Assembly: GCA_046330075.1 (NCBI GenBank)
Contig: JAXLTL010000003.1
Coordinates: 271,986 to 335,985, forward strand
DNA length: 64,000 nucleotides
Source: JAJTFW01 sp046330075
GTDB taxonomy: Bacteria; Bacteroidota; Bacteroidia; AKYH767-A; OLB10
Direction: 5' to 3'
Shown here: positions 26,969-35,833 of the stretch, in pieces
Position numbering within the stretch: position 1 is the first letter of the stretch
Layout of the letters: each line of letters opens with the position of its first letter
Made by a program: the position numbers and the translations under genes
Notes under the pieces: model-generated
Database searches by the model: none
The model's input: the letters and a program-made list of their open reading frames with translations, nothing else
Told to the model about the DNA's origin: nothing

Positions 26969-28231
26969 TTAAAACATCTCGTCTGCAATCCTTCTCACTC
27001 TGAATTTACCGTTTTTTATCGTAAAGACAGGCTTCACGGTGCTTAAATCATTGTGATCGCTGAGGGTGGCTGTTCCGGAGAAAGTCCCTTCCATAAATGC
27101 ACCCACCGGCGACCATTCCGTGAGGTAGATATCCATCGCCAACGGCGAAAAGGAATGGTTCTGATCCGGGTTGCCTCTCCACATTACCTGATAGTCGTAG
27201 TCGCTCTGGAAATCTGCCGATACTTTGCCTTTGGTACGGATGATGGGAATAGAAATTGTGAAGAGTATATTCTGGTCTTTGTCGTCCTGCAACACGATGT
27301 CAAGATGAGATTCCTGTAAAACCTGCGGGTTTTCATTGTGGTTTCTCAGAATAGCGCAATTGCTGCGGTCGTGTTTGGTAGATGCAATTGAAAATGTTTT
27401 TTCAATTCCCGTTGCATCGGTATATGTAAAGGAAAGTGTGTTGGGACCTTCTACTGGCGCCACGGCTTTCTCCGAATAATATTTTTTAAGCGTAGTAGTT
27501 GAAATGTCATCCTGAAGATTACCTGTACCAAGTAATCCCTTGATCATTCCCCAGTTGATGTCTTTCATAATCAGATCAGCGGCATCACCGTATCCTTTTA
27601 TGAGGACGGCTATGCTTTGAATATTTGCGCCATGCTGGTAAGGGGAGTGTTTTACCGAAAGAGAATACCTTTTCTCCGGTTTGTTGTTGATGTCTTCACC
27701 ATCGAAAACGGAAGTGCTTACCGAGTAACCGGTGCCGAAAAACAACAGCGTTCCTCCTGTTGCTTGTGCATCACGGTAGGCGGTTGCGCAATAGGGGAGA
27801 TTGAGTTTTTCCATTGGATGCAGGTAATAGGGGACAGGGAATTCCGTGTTAATATAAACTTCCACATCCACACTGGATAGCCCGTAGATATATTCCATGT
27901 CGTTACGTGCCTTTGCTGCTTCAATTTTATCTTTGAGTGCTTCCGGAGCTTTAGTAAACTGGTAGGAAATGGTGTACTGGTGACTAAAGACATCCCGTGT
28001 TGCAAAATTGACGTTATTGTCAAATCCTGTTGTCCCGGAAATATCGCTGGATCCGTTACTGCGTTCTGCCGGCTCTAAAGCACCATCTACAGTATGAGGC
28101 ATAGATTTGGAAAGGATACTGAGTACTCTTGCATCCTCGGCCGTTTCTGCTTTTGTTGCCGGTCTCTGTGCGTTGGCAATCATTCCGAAAAGGATAAAAA
28201 TAAGAGTCGCAGTTAATTGGTTAATTCTCAT
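26969..28231 (-). CDS. Exported hypothetical protein, partner of OmpA-like gene
   Basis: 420 residues from the ATG at 28231 (MRINQLTATLIFILFGMIANAQ, signal peptide). It has no recognised domain. The mature protein contains long beta-rich stretches (YQFTKAPEALKDKIEAAKARND; TLLFFGTGYSVSTSVFDGEDI; VMWRGNPDQNHSFSPLAMDIYLTEWSPVG) and no lipobox or T9SS tail. It begins 26 bp after the stop of the OmpA-family gene, so the two are probably co-transcribed and may act together in the periplasm or outer membrane. Confidence 0.75.
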   Translation of the reverse strand: MRINQLTATLIFILFGMIANAQRPATKAETAEDARVLSILSKSMPHTVDGALEPAERSNGSSDISGTTGFDNNVNFATRDVFSHQYTISYQFTKAPEALKDKIEAAKARNDMEYIYGLSSVDVEVYINTEFPVPYYLHPMEKLNLPYCATAYRDAQATGGTLLFFGTGYSVSTSVFDGEDINNKPEKRYSLSVKHSPYQHGANIQSIAVLIKGYGDAADLIMKDINWGMIKGLLGTGNLQDDISTTTLKKYYSEKAVAPVEGPNTLSFTYTDATGIEKTFSIASTKHDRSNCAILRNHNENPQVLQESHLDIVLQDDKDQNILFTISIPIIRTKGKVSADFQSDYDYQVMWRGNPDQNHSFSPLAMDIYLTEWSPVGAFMEGTFSGTATLSDHNDLSTVKPVFTIKNGKFRVRRIADEMF

Positions 28232-28257
28232 AAAGTTGAGTTTTATATTCACTTACA

Positions 28258-29298
28258 TTAGTTCTGGATTATTACAAATTCAACGCGCCTGTTGTTCGCT
28301 TTAGCCTCAGGAGTATTGCTCTTGTCGATAGGTGCAGCTTCTCCATACCCCTTCGTTGTCATGCGATCCGAGGCGATTCCCATGCTGATCAGCTGGTTCT
28401 TTACAGCATCTGCCCGTAGTTGTGACAGAAGTACGTTGGCCTCTTCGGGTCCGTCGCTGTCGGTATGCCCGTCAATTTCAATTTTTGCTGAAGGATGTTT
28501 GTCCAGATATGCTTTTACCTGATTGATAGCAGCAATGCTCTCCGGTTTAAGAACAGATTTGTTGACATCAAATTTGATGTTGTGTGTGATGAACTTCCCG
28601 TTTTCAAATACACTGACCGGAAACCCTGTGGCAAGACGAAAGTTCTTAAGAAGCATAGGTGATTCACCATTGCCGGCTTCTCCCATTTTATCGCCATTGA
28701 CAAGGATGTATTTTGGTTTGGCGAGGATGTCAGGAATCTCCAGTACTTTAAACTGATCGATATACACCATCATTTTGTTTTTGAAAACAGAGACAGAAAA
28801 GTGTACCCAGCGGTTAAAGAATTTTTCAGCATAAAAGGAAGAAGGATTATCCTTACTGATGGATTCATTGTTGGGTAATACTACCCGCAGACGATCACGG
28901 CTGGATTCAACCAACGGTAAACGGGTTCCGTCCGCCAGCTCAAAAGTTATGTGTACACCGGTATTGCTGTCATAGGAGGGATCAAGCCAGGCATCATATT
29001 CCACAGTGAAATCATCAGGCAGCGTTTTATTGCCGAATATTCTTGGCTTTAACCGGGTATAAAAGGCGTCGAAGCTCAATACCTTTTCCCCATTCCAGTC
29101 TCGAACGGAAGCTGCACCACCACCATCCATGAATTCCCAATGGTCGGCTATTTTTTCCCCGGGACCATATATGAATTTATCTTCAAATATAGTTGTTTCC
29201 CCGGCGATGAAGTCATAGGTGGCGTAATCCTTGTCGATGTTCTGGGAATTTGTCTTTAAAAAGCAAAGAAGAAGTAAGGCCGATAACTTGTTTTTCAT
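28258..29298 (-). CDS. OmpA-family protein with LamG-like N-terminal domain
   Basis: 346 residues: signal sequence (MKNKLSALLLLCFLKTNSQ), a concanavalin/LamG-like beta-sandwich (about 35-215; FTVEYDAWLDPSYDSNTGVHITFEL, RWVHFSVSVFKNKMMVYIDQFKVLEIP) and a C-terminal OmpA peptidoglycan-binding domain (FDVNKSVLKPESIAAINQVKAYL, IEIDGHTDSDGPEEANVLLSQLRADAVKNQL, NRRVEFVI). It likely links peptidoglycan to a surface or periplasmic ligand. There is no N-terminal barrel as in classical OmpA. Confidence 0.88.
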   Translation of the reverse strand: MKNKLSALLLLCFLKTNSQNIDKDYATYDFIAGETTIFEDKFIYGPGEKIADHWEFMDGGGAASVRDWNGEKVLSFDAFYTRLKPRIFGNKTLPDDFTVEYDAWLDPSYDSNTGVHITFELADGTRLPLVESSRDRLRVVLPNNESISKDNPSSFYAEKFFNRWVHFSVSVFKNKMMVYIDQFKVLEIPDILAKPKYILVNGDKMGEAGNGESPMLLKNFRLATGFPVSVFENGKFITHNIKFDVNKSVLKPESIAAINQVKAYLDKHPSAKIEIDGHTDSDGPEEANVLLSQLRADAVKNQLISMGIASDRMTTKGYGEAAPIDKSNTPEAKANNRRVEFVIIQN

Positions 29299-29541
29299 AA
29301 ACCGGAATTGATTTTTCTGTATTAAGAATTTGTTAATCTTTACTTCAAAAGTAAGATTTTGAGTTGTTCAATCAAAGATCGTATGGAAATATTTTCAATT
29401 TTTATCGGTCAAGCTTTAATTCATGATTATTTGTAAAGGCTGGTTTCCCTGTTTCTGAAGCGGGGAAGTTTTGCCGGCTGTTTTATTTTGAATCAGCAGA
29501 GAAGCTGCATGAATGAGTCTTCCCTGAAAAGTAGTTTGGCT

Positions 29542-30417
29542 TTACTGGAAATAATTATAAATAAGATATTCTGAAATTTTACCGTAAGAAGTGATAGTGA
29601 TCATCCGGATCAGATTGTCGGAATAGGCATATAAGTATTTTGTGTCCAGGTATTTTGTATCAGGTAGATTTTCATAATATTCCTGAACTATTTCTTCGTG
29701 TAAAGTGCTGTCGGGATTGTAATTGAATTTCTGATGCCTGATCAAATTGCTTGAATTGATTTTCCTGAATAATTTGATATCACTTAATTGACCATTGACA
29801 TTGTACTGGTAGGTATAGTATTCCTGGTCGTCTATTACTTCCTTTATAATCTTATTATTTGAATAAAATATAAGTTGCGTATTCTTTTGCGGTCGTTCTG
29901 AGCAATATTCTCTGGTAATGGTTAACGCTGAAGTAGTGTCAGTTATTTTGTTATAATTTGTTTTGAGTGTGCAGCAGGAAGCCATTACGGTTTCTGATTT
30001 CAATTGTCCGTCTTCAAAGTAATTAAATCGGGTAATTTCAATTGATGATTCGGTTTTTCCGGGGCAAATCATATTTGTTTTTCTCGATTTTGTTTCAATC
30101 AAATAATCATTTTTGTTGTAATAATATTCTTTGTAATTTAAGGAGTCGGAAGCTGTTGTGAAATATGTGCTATTCGTCTTTGGTGTAGTTATGGTAAAAG
30201 TGGATTTTAATTTGCCACTGGGCGTGAAGTTATATACATCGCAAACTGTGGAGTTTAGACATGTCAAATCTAAGCAATGACGGATTTTGAGGCTTGCGAT
30301 TTGGTTGTTTACAAGGAAAGACGAGTCGGGAAGGGGGCGATGTTGCGCGTAAATACCACTAAACACAAGGGATAAGAGTAACGTCAATAGCTGCTTTAAT
30401 TCAGTGATTTTCTCCAT
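29542..30417 (-). CDS. Exported hypothetical protein, Tyr-rich beta repeats
   Basis: 291 residues with a signal peptide ending GIYAQ. The body consists of repeated beta hairpins with YNxxGxL-type turns (YNFTPSGKLKSTF; FNYFEDGQLKSETV; YQYNVNGQLSDIKLF; FNYNPDSTLHEEIV), reminiscent of short RHS/YD-type repeats without the toxin parts. Function not recognised. The cassette-borne gene at 59374 is similar in style. Confidence 0.7.
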   Translation of the reverse strand: MEKITELKQLLTLLLSLVFSGIYAQHRPLPDSSFLVNNQIASLKIRHCLDLTCLNSTVCDVYNFTPSGKLKSTFTITTPKTNSTYFTTASDSLNYKEYYYNKNDYLIETKSRKTNMICPGKTESSIEITRFNYFEDGQLKSETVMASCCTLKTNYNKITDTTSALTITREYCSERPQKNTQLIFYSNNKIIKEVIDDQEYYTYQYNVNGQLSDIKLFRKINSSNLIRHQKFNYNPDSTLHEEIVQEYYENLPDTKYLDTKYLYAYSDNLIRMITITSYGKISEYLIYNYFQ

Positions 30418-30786
30418 ACTTGTAATTGATAATAAAGTAAAAATACAATTTTGTATTGATCTTTCGTACTATTTATGGGTATTTAATGTTCTGGACTTAT
30501 TGAGTATTCATCTTGTTAGTTTTTAGTTGAATCATAGAAAAGCTCGTGAGCCCGGACTTAATTTATTAGATAAATGAGAAAATACAGTTTGTTGTAAGCG
30601 AACATACTCTTTGGTAGATTGTATGAAATCGTTTTGAGATTCTAATGACAGGGGATCTAAAATGAACTGGAGTCAATTGATTTCTGTGCAACTCAATTGT
30701 TACTCACGAAAAATGATGAGCATGAATTTTTCTTAAGGGCAATTTATCTTAGTTTTTTTCAAATCAATTTGGAATGCTGGTTCATT
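30418..30786. other. Intergenic region, nothing recognised
   Basis: 369 bp of AT-rich DNA between two minus-strand genes, upstream of the gene at 29542-30417 and downstream of the T9SS gene. No ORF with protein-like composition, hairpin with T tract or consensus promoter was found. Confidence 0.5.
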
Positions 30787-33195
30787 TTATTCTACGACAA
30801 GTTTTGTGTTTTGCTTTTTGCCTTCAATGATTAATTCTACAATATATATTCCAGGTTCCGTTCCGGACAAGTTGAGGTAAAGTTCGTTATTGCCGTATCT
30901 TGCTTTTCCTGTTTCTAAGTACACTTCTCTTCCGCTGATGTCGCTAATTCGTAACCGGTATGCAGAGCTGATGCCGGAATTGAACTGAATTCTTGCTGAC
31001 TCATCAGCCGGGTTCGGGTAGATGTACATGCTTGTTTCAGAAAGCAATTCAGGGTCATTGGAAGGCGAGGGAATAAATTGTTTTGCAAAAACGAATGCTC
31101 GGTTATAAACTACCATTGGATTCCCGGCTGGATCTAATGCTAACCATTGGGAATTTGGGTATAGATTAAGAATGGGAGCACTAAACAGTAATGACCCAAC
31201 TGCACTCCAGTTTGTACCATCCCAACGAATAACGGATGCCTTATGGCCGTTTAGGTAATCGACATAAGCTAAAAGCAGATTTCCCGACTGATCAAAACGC
31301 ATGCTGGGTTGACTACTGTACCCCGGTGTTATGCCTATAGTACCCAGATCGTTCCAGTTTGTTCCGTCCCATTTAATCACTCTTGTTTTGTACCCATATG
31401 CCCCATCGCAGAAAGCAGCAATTGGATTACCCAAGGGATCAAAAATTATTCTTGGGTTATTGGAAAAGTCGGTTGAAATATTCTGTGTTCCAATGATTGC
31501 CCAATTAGCGCCATCCCATCCCATACAACCGATCTTTCCGTAAAAATCATCTTCATGATAGACTACTACCGGGTGATTTGCTGAATCAATTGCTATGCTT
31601 ATTTCAGATACTGGAAGTAAAGTGAATCCGGGATTTCCTATGTAGGTCCAGGCGGAACCGTTCCAGTGCATGACAGAAGCCTTGTCGTTTGCGGAATGAT
31701 CGCGGAAAGCAACAAAGGGATTTCCTGCGTTATCTAAAGCGAGACATTGAAACTCCGCGTAATCAGGTGTAAATCCTTGTGTTCCTACATAGTTCCATGA
31801 ACTTCCGTCCCAGCGAATAACCGTAGTTTTAGTGCCGGCATACAGATCACAATAGGCGATTACTGGATGACCGTTTGGGTCCAACGCCATACTTTGATAA
31901 TAGATTTTCATTGCCAGTAGGCTGGGGTTCCCCATAGGATTCCATGAAGTACCATCCCATTTACGTACTTGCACCTGTTGATTTCGGTCTGTATAACTCA
32001 TGATCGGATTACCGGCCGTGTCTATTCCCAGATCGTGATTAATTGTAAAACCGTAATCTATTCCTTCCGTTCCCAGATAGTTCCAGCTGTTGCCTGTCCA
32101 TTGTAATACAGTGGCAAAACCGTTCAGTCTTAAATCTACATAGGTAACATAGGTGTTACCATTTCGGTCAATGTCTATACTTTGATATCTTGCTTTCCCC
32201 TGCGAAATGCCTGCACTGCCGATTAAAAACCATGCATTCCCGTTCCATATTTTCACTGCTGTTTTTTCTCCGAATCCACTGTCACTGTATGCGATGATAA
32301 TTTGACCGGCATTATCAATTTTCATGCTTGTATATTTTGCGGTACTTCCTGAAAATCCTGCATACCCTACAATCGCCCAATTGCTTCCGTTCCATTTCAT
32401 CACAGTGAGCTTGTTGGCATGGGTGCTGTCGGAATATACAACTACCGGATTACCTGTTGAGTCGATTGCCAGTCGCTGATACGATGCACCACCTGCTGAG
32501 CATCCTCCGGTGCCCACCTGCGCCCAGCCGGAGCCATTCCACTGCATCACTGAAGTTTTATATCCGTAGGCTGAGTCGCTATAGGCCACGAATAGGTTTC
32601 CAATGCTGTCGATGGCTAAAGATTGATAAGAAGACGTACCAGCGGAAATTCCGGCATTGCCCATGTAATTCCAGGTAGATCCATCCCAACGCAGTACAGA
32701 CGTCTTTCCAGATGAGCTATAGTCCTTGTATGCTACAATCGGAAAACCCATGTCATCCAGCAAAAGGTCATTGAACTCTGATTTACCTGCAGATATTCCC
32801 GGGTTGCCTACTATATTCCAGTTGTTCCCATCCCAATGCATCACTGTCGTTTTGAAGCTATAGTCCCAATCGGTGAAGGCAACATAAGGATGCCCCAATG
32901 AATCCAGTACCATGCTGATGAAATCTGCATTTACAGTGGAGAAACCACGATTGCCGATCGTCTGCCATTTAGAGCCATCCCAGCGCCTGACAGTGATTCT
33001 ATTGCTGCTGAACGCATCATTAATAGCAATCACCGGATAACCGGATGTATCAATCTTTACTGCACTGAAATTGACAGGACCTTCCGATGGTAAATTGGAG
33101 TCATCAGGTCCCATAGGTTGCCAGGATTGACCAAGGGAAATGCTGAAAAACAGACAGGTAATAAGGGAGAGGAGGGGAGTTTTGCTAAACGACAT
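30787..33195 (-). CDS. T9SS protein with 14 tandem about 48-residue repeats
   Basis: 802 residues. After a signal peptide (MSFSKTPLLSLITCLFFSISLGQ) come about 14 consecutive repeats of roughly 48 residues with the pattern W-x-x-[VIL]-G-x-x-G-[IF]-S ... [LI]-x-[IL]-D-x-x-G-[NH]-P-x-V-[AV]-[YF]-x-D ... [KV]-x-x-W-[DN]-G. This suggests one or two beta-propellers in which each repeat is a blade. The C-terminus is a type A sorting domain (IYPNPADESARIQF, EPGIYIVELIIEGKKQNTKLVVE). Likely a secreted or surface-bound protein. Repeat number could vary by recombination. Confidence 0.88.
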   Translation of the reverse strand: MSFSKTPLLSLITCLFFSISLGQSWQPMGPDDSNLPSEGPVNFSAVKIDTSGYPVIAINDAFSSNRITVRRWDGSKWQTIGNRGFSTVNADFISMVLDSLGHPYVAFTDWDYSFKTTVMHWDGNNWNIVGNPGISAGKSEFNDLLLDDMGFPIVAYKDYSSSGKTSVLRWDGSTWNYMGNAGISAGTSSYQSLAIDSIGNLFVAYSDSAYGYKTSVMQWNGSGWAQVGTGGCSAGGASYQRLAIDSTGNPVVVYSDSTHANKLTVMKWNGSNWAIVGYAGFSGSTAKYTSMKIDNAGQIIIAYSDSGFGEKTAVKIWNGNAWFLIGSAGISQGKARYQSIDIDRNGNTYVTYVDLRLNGFATVLQWTGNSWNYLGTEGIDYGFTINHDLGIDTAGNPIMSYTDRNQQVQVRKWDGTSWNPMGNPSLLAMKIYYQSMALDPNGHPVIAYCDLYAGTKTTVIRWDGSSWNYVGTQGFTPDYAEFQCLALDNAGNPFVAFRDHSANDKASVMHWNGSAWTYIGNPGFTLLPVSEISIAIDSANHPVVVYHEDDFYGKIGCMGWDGANWAIIGTQNISTDFSNNPRIIFDPLGNPIAAFCDGAYGYKTRVIKWDGTNWNDLGTIGITPGYSSQPSMRFDQSGNLLLAYVDYLNGHKASVIRWDGTNWSAVGSLLFSAPILNLYPNSQWLALDPAGNPMVVYNRAFVFAKQFIPSPSNDPELLSETSMYIYPNPADESARIQFNSGISSAYRLRISDISGREVYLETGKARYGNNELYLNLSGTEPGIYIVELIIEGKKQNTKLVVE

Positions 33196-33406
33196 TCCGG
33201 AAGGGCTATTTTTTGATGCCTAAACCAGGGACGGAATGTGAACCGGGCAGGTTGCATGTCAGGGATAAATTCCTGAAGAATTTAAAATCTCCGGTCAGTT
33301 TGCTGGCCATTGACAACGTCGTTGAAATCACCCCAACGGGAACACTGGAGTATTCAAAGCTGGGATGTCTTCAAGTGTAATTGATTGTACGCTAAAACCC
33401 GGAAGG

Positions 33407-34039
33407 CTAATCGTGCAGCACTTTGAAATTTTGGAAGTTAAAATTCCTGTCGAGAAACAGAATCAGTTCGGTTACCTTTTTGTTTTCAGGTTGATCAAAT
33501 TCATGAGGACAATGGTAGGAGTAGAAGCGATATTGATCTTTTGTTCTGATCTCAAAACTGTATATCGTCCCGTCGAAAATCGGATCTTCAAAATCTTTTA
33601 TACTCTTTTGGTTTGGTAATGTAAGCGCCCCGGAATTCATAATGCTATCGATAATATGCTCTATTGGAATTTTTGGTTTTAAGATGTAAATGGTAGCACT
33701 GTCAATATAGGGGACGGAAGATTTATCATCTTCTATTACTTTGCTTATGTAAAATTGATATTCAAAGGCCATCCATGTGCTGTCTTTTTTCGTAATGCAG
33801 AACATCCTTCGTTCGTCAAGTACATGTGTTTCCTCGAACATTTTAAACTCAAAATCGCCCGGTTGGGAAATTGCATTTACAACCGGGAGTTGGTGTATGA
33901 ATGATTGAAACCAAACCAATTGGTTAGTTGAGTCGAGGATGTTGATTTGGAATTCAGGGTTCGAATTGATTTTACCAGATGTACAGGATTCAATCAAAAC
34001 AATAAGGATGACCGGAATATATCGTTGAATGCTGTTCAT
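33407..34039 (-). CDS. Hypothetical lipoprotein
   Basis: 210 residues from the ATG at 34039: MNSIQRYIPVILIVLIESCTSG, with a lipobox-like IESC. The body is mixed alpha/beta (MFEETHVLDERRMFCITKKDSTWMAFEYQFYIS; FDGTIYSFEIRTKDQYRFYSYHCPHEF). No family recognised. A further in-frame start at 34066 would lengthen the pre-signal region and is disfavoured. Confidence 0.65.
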   Translation of the reverse strand: MNSIQRYIPVILIVLIESCTSGKINSNPEFQINILDSTNQLVWFQSFIHQLPVVNAISQPGDFEFKMFEETHVLDERRMFCITKKDSTWMAFEYQFYISKVIEDDKSSVPYIDSATIYILKPKIPIEHIIDSIMNSGALTLPNQKSIKDFEDPIFDGTIYSFEIRTKDQYRFYSYHCPHEFDQPENKKVTELILFLDRNFNFQNFKVLHD

Positions 34040-34307
34040 CAGGGTAGATTTGAATGCTGATATCAATTAACTGACATGAATTCCGGATGGCTTCCCATTC
34101 AAGTCCAATATAACGTATTTTAGATCACTTGTTGGTGCAATGGATTGGTGTAGGATTGAGCAATTTGCTCTGGTCAGGATGGTAGTTGTGATGCTTAAGT
34201 ACGAATTTAATAAATTCATTTTATCTTGAACGATATAATACATCGAGCCGGATACTTATAACCGGCTCAATGGAAATGTAACGATATGGGATTATACGAT
34301 ATTGTAT

Positions 34308-34793
34308 TTACATCATCAATAGTTTATCCAGCTTCTCCAGCGTCATTGTATATCCGGCTTTGAATCCTTCCATCAGACTTTCCATCCGTTCGAACGACTC
34401 ATTGTAAATCCGGATGCGAACTGTTGTAATTCCGTTTTCTTCGGAGAAGTTAAAGTCCCATTCTGAGCCATGCGCGTCTGGGTTTTCATCTTTGTCTGAA
34501 AAAACGTTGAACATTCTAAAGTGGGAGCGGGGAGTGATGGAGAGATAAGTTTGCAACGCCCATCTTTGATTGCCATCTGGACCTACCATGGCATAAAACC
34601 GTTTGCCGCCTTCACGGAAGTCCATATACCTGGTTCGTGCGATGAACGGGTCCGGCGCACCCCATTGGTCAAGGTATTCCTGTTTGGTGAAGGCGTCCCA
34701 TACCAGTTCAAGTGCGGCGTCGAATTCGCGGGTGATCAATACCAGTTTGTTTGGTTTGTCGACTGTGAAGTCGAAGAAGAGGTCCTTGTTCAT
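34308..34793 (-). CDS. SRPBCC/AHSA1-like protein
   Basis: 161 residues of the START-like SRPBCC superfamily: LVLITREFDAALELVWDAFTKQEYLDQWGAPDPF, then FREGGKRFYAMVGPDG and a C-terminal helix GFKAGYTMTLEKLDKLL. These proteins have a hydrophobic ligand cavity of varied use. The gene starts inside the ATGA overlap with the upstream ArsR regulator, a pairing seen in many bacteria, so it is very probably the regulator's co-transcribed target. Ligand unknown. Confidence 0.9.
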   Translation of the reverse strand: MNKDLFFDFTVDKPNKLVLITREFDAALELVWDAFTKQEYLDQWGAPDPFIARTRYMDFREGGKRFYAMVGPDGNQRWALQTYLSITPRSHFRMFNVFSDKDENPDAHGSEWDFNFSEENGITTVRIRIYNESFERMESLMEGFKAGYTMTLEKLDKLLMM

Positions 34794-35110
34794 TTTTTAT
34801 TTTTTTTCATGTTTTTTAAAACAGTATCGAGCTTGTTGAACTGCTGTTCCCAGACTCTGCGGAACTGCTCCAGCCATTCGTCAATTTCCTGCATGCGTTG
34901 CACTTCAAGCGAATAGTAGATCTCCCTGCCCAGCTGCTCCTGTTTTATCAGTTCGCATTCGGTCAGGATTTTAAGATGATTCGACACACCCTGACGGGTG
35001 ATGTCGAAATATTCTGCCAGCGCATTGGGTGTCATGGAACCCAGCAACAGCAGACTTAGGATGCCCCGGCGGGTGGGGTCGGCAATGGCCTGATAGATAT
35101 CTCTTCTCAT
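34790..35110 (-). CDS. ArsR-family winged-helix regulator
   Basis: 106 residues: RRDIYQAIADPTRRGILSLLLLG, ALAEYFDITRQGVSNHLKILTECELIKQEQLGREIYYSLE, a canonical ArsR helix-turn-helix and wing. No metal-binding cysteine motif (ELCVCDL) is present, so it belongs to the non-metal, AHSA1-linked subfamily. The ATG at 35110 precedes the conserved start; the open frame to 35143 runs through the operator and is rejected. It overlaps the downstream AHSA1 gene by 4 bp. Confidence 0.92.
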   Translation of the reverse strand: MRRDIYQAIADPTRRGILSLLLLGSMTPNALAEYFDITRQGVSNHLKILTECELIKQEQLGREIYYSLEVQRMQEIDEWLEQFRRVWEQQFNKLDTVLKNMKKNKK

Positions 35111-35113
35111 TAT

Positions 35114-35164
35114 GCAAGTAATCGTTTGCAAATATATGTGCAAATGATCGTTTGCGCAAATATA
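35114..35164 (-). promoter_or_regulatory. Promoter with two ArsR operator-like near palindromes
   Basis: Two 16-bp near palindromes, GCAAGTAATCGTTTGC (35114-35129) and GCAAATGATCGTTTGC (35140-35155), start 26 bp apart. On the minus strand, TATATTTG (35136-35129) with TTG at 35159-35157 (20-bp spacer) forms a consensus promoter whose elements abut or overlap both copies. A regulator bound there would block polymerase, giving autorepression of the ArsR-AHSA1 operon. Confidence 0.72.
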
Positions 35165-35180
35165 TTTTTAGTAAATATTT

Positions 35181-35699
35181 TCAATTTCCCCAATTTGTTG
35201 GATTGTTCCGGATATAATTTGTGATGTTATTAAATTCATTTTCATCGCGAATAATCCGGTCATGAAAGCGTGATTGCCATGAAAAATCATATCCCAACCG
35301 ATGCGCATATTTGGATACAGCCGATTTATACGAACGAACGATCGCGGAAATGGATCCGGGTTTGGGCGAAATCCCCGAATGATGATTCCCCTGTGGGGAC
35401 GTTGCATGCAACGTCCCCACAGGGGAATCAGGTAAAATGATGATACCATGAATATGATCCGGCATTACCACCATTTCGCCCAATTGAACTCCGTTTTTTT
35501 CATGGTTTTCGATTTCATTCCATAAAACATGAGCGATGGCACCAATTGGTGAATAATTCATGCATCCGTTTTCAATTTCCCCGAAATAACGGAATCGATT
35601 CTTGGTTACTATGGTAATAAAATACGCACCGGCAGTCCGGTAATCCCAATTCGGCAAACGCGCCGATTCGTTTCGGTATTTATTTCTGAACAATGACAT
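35181..35699 (-). CDS. REP-associated tyrosine transposase (RAYT, Y1/HUH)
   Basis: 172 residues: YFITIVTKNRFRYFG, the HUH motif in VVMPDHIHGIIILP (His82/His84), GSISAIVRSYKSAVSKY with catalytic Tyr131, and WQSRFHDRIIRDENEFNNITNYIRNNP. RAYTs are single-copy transposases thought to spread palindromic REP repeats. Unusually, DNA 35384-35429, coding for residues about 91-106, is a perfect 46-bp palindrome, so a REP-like unit sits inside the coding frame between the HUH motif and the Tyr helix. Confidence 0.92.
   Translation of the reverse strand: MSLFRNKYRNESARLPNWDYRTAGAYFITIVTKNRFRYFGEIENGCMNYSPIGAIAHVLWNEIENHEKNGVQLGEMVVMPDHIHGIIILPDSPVGTLHATSPQGNHHSGISPKPGSISAIVRSYKSAVSKYAHRLGYDFSWQSRFHDRIIRDENEFNNITNYIRNNPTNWGN
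35384..35429. repeat. 46-bp perfect palindrome inside the RAYT gene
   Basis: The half-site GATTCCCCTGTGGGGACG continues through GTTGCA to a centre at 35406/35407 and is mirrored exactly. It keeps the transposase frame open and encodes SPVGTLHATSPQG-type sequence. As RNA or single-stranded DNA it would fold into a 20-plus-bp hairpin, the expected substrate shape for RAYT enzymes. Confidence 0.9.
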
Positions 35700-35778
35700 C
35701 CGAAAATTTTAATTGCAAAAATATCAATTGTCATTCCGGATACGTGCTTGTGAAACGTTTGTATCCGTTTAAAAGCGG

Positions 35779-35824
35779 TTCTTACCCGTTGGGAAGTTTT
35801 ATCTAATTTCCCAACGGATAAGAA
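35779..35824 (-). terminator. Long hairpin downstream of cupredoxin gene
   Basis: TTCTTACCCGTTGGGAA (35779-35795) pairs with its inverted copy at 35808-35824 with one mismatch and a 12-nt loop. It lies 10 bp beyond the cupredoxin stop on the minus strand. No long T tract follows, so it may be an RNA-stabilising or REP-type hairpin rather than a strict terminator. Confidence 0.55.
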
Positions 35825-35833
35825 CTGGTAAAT

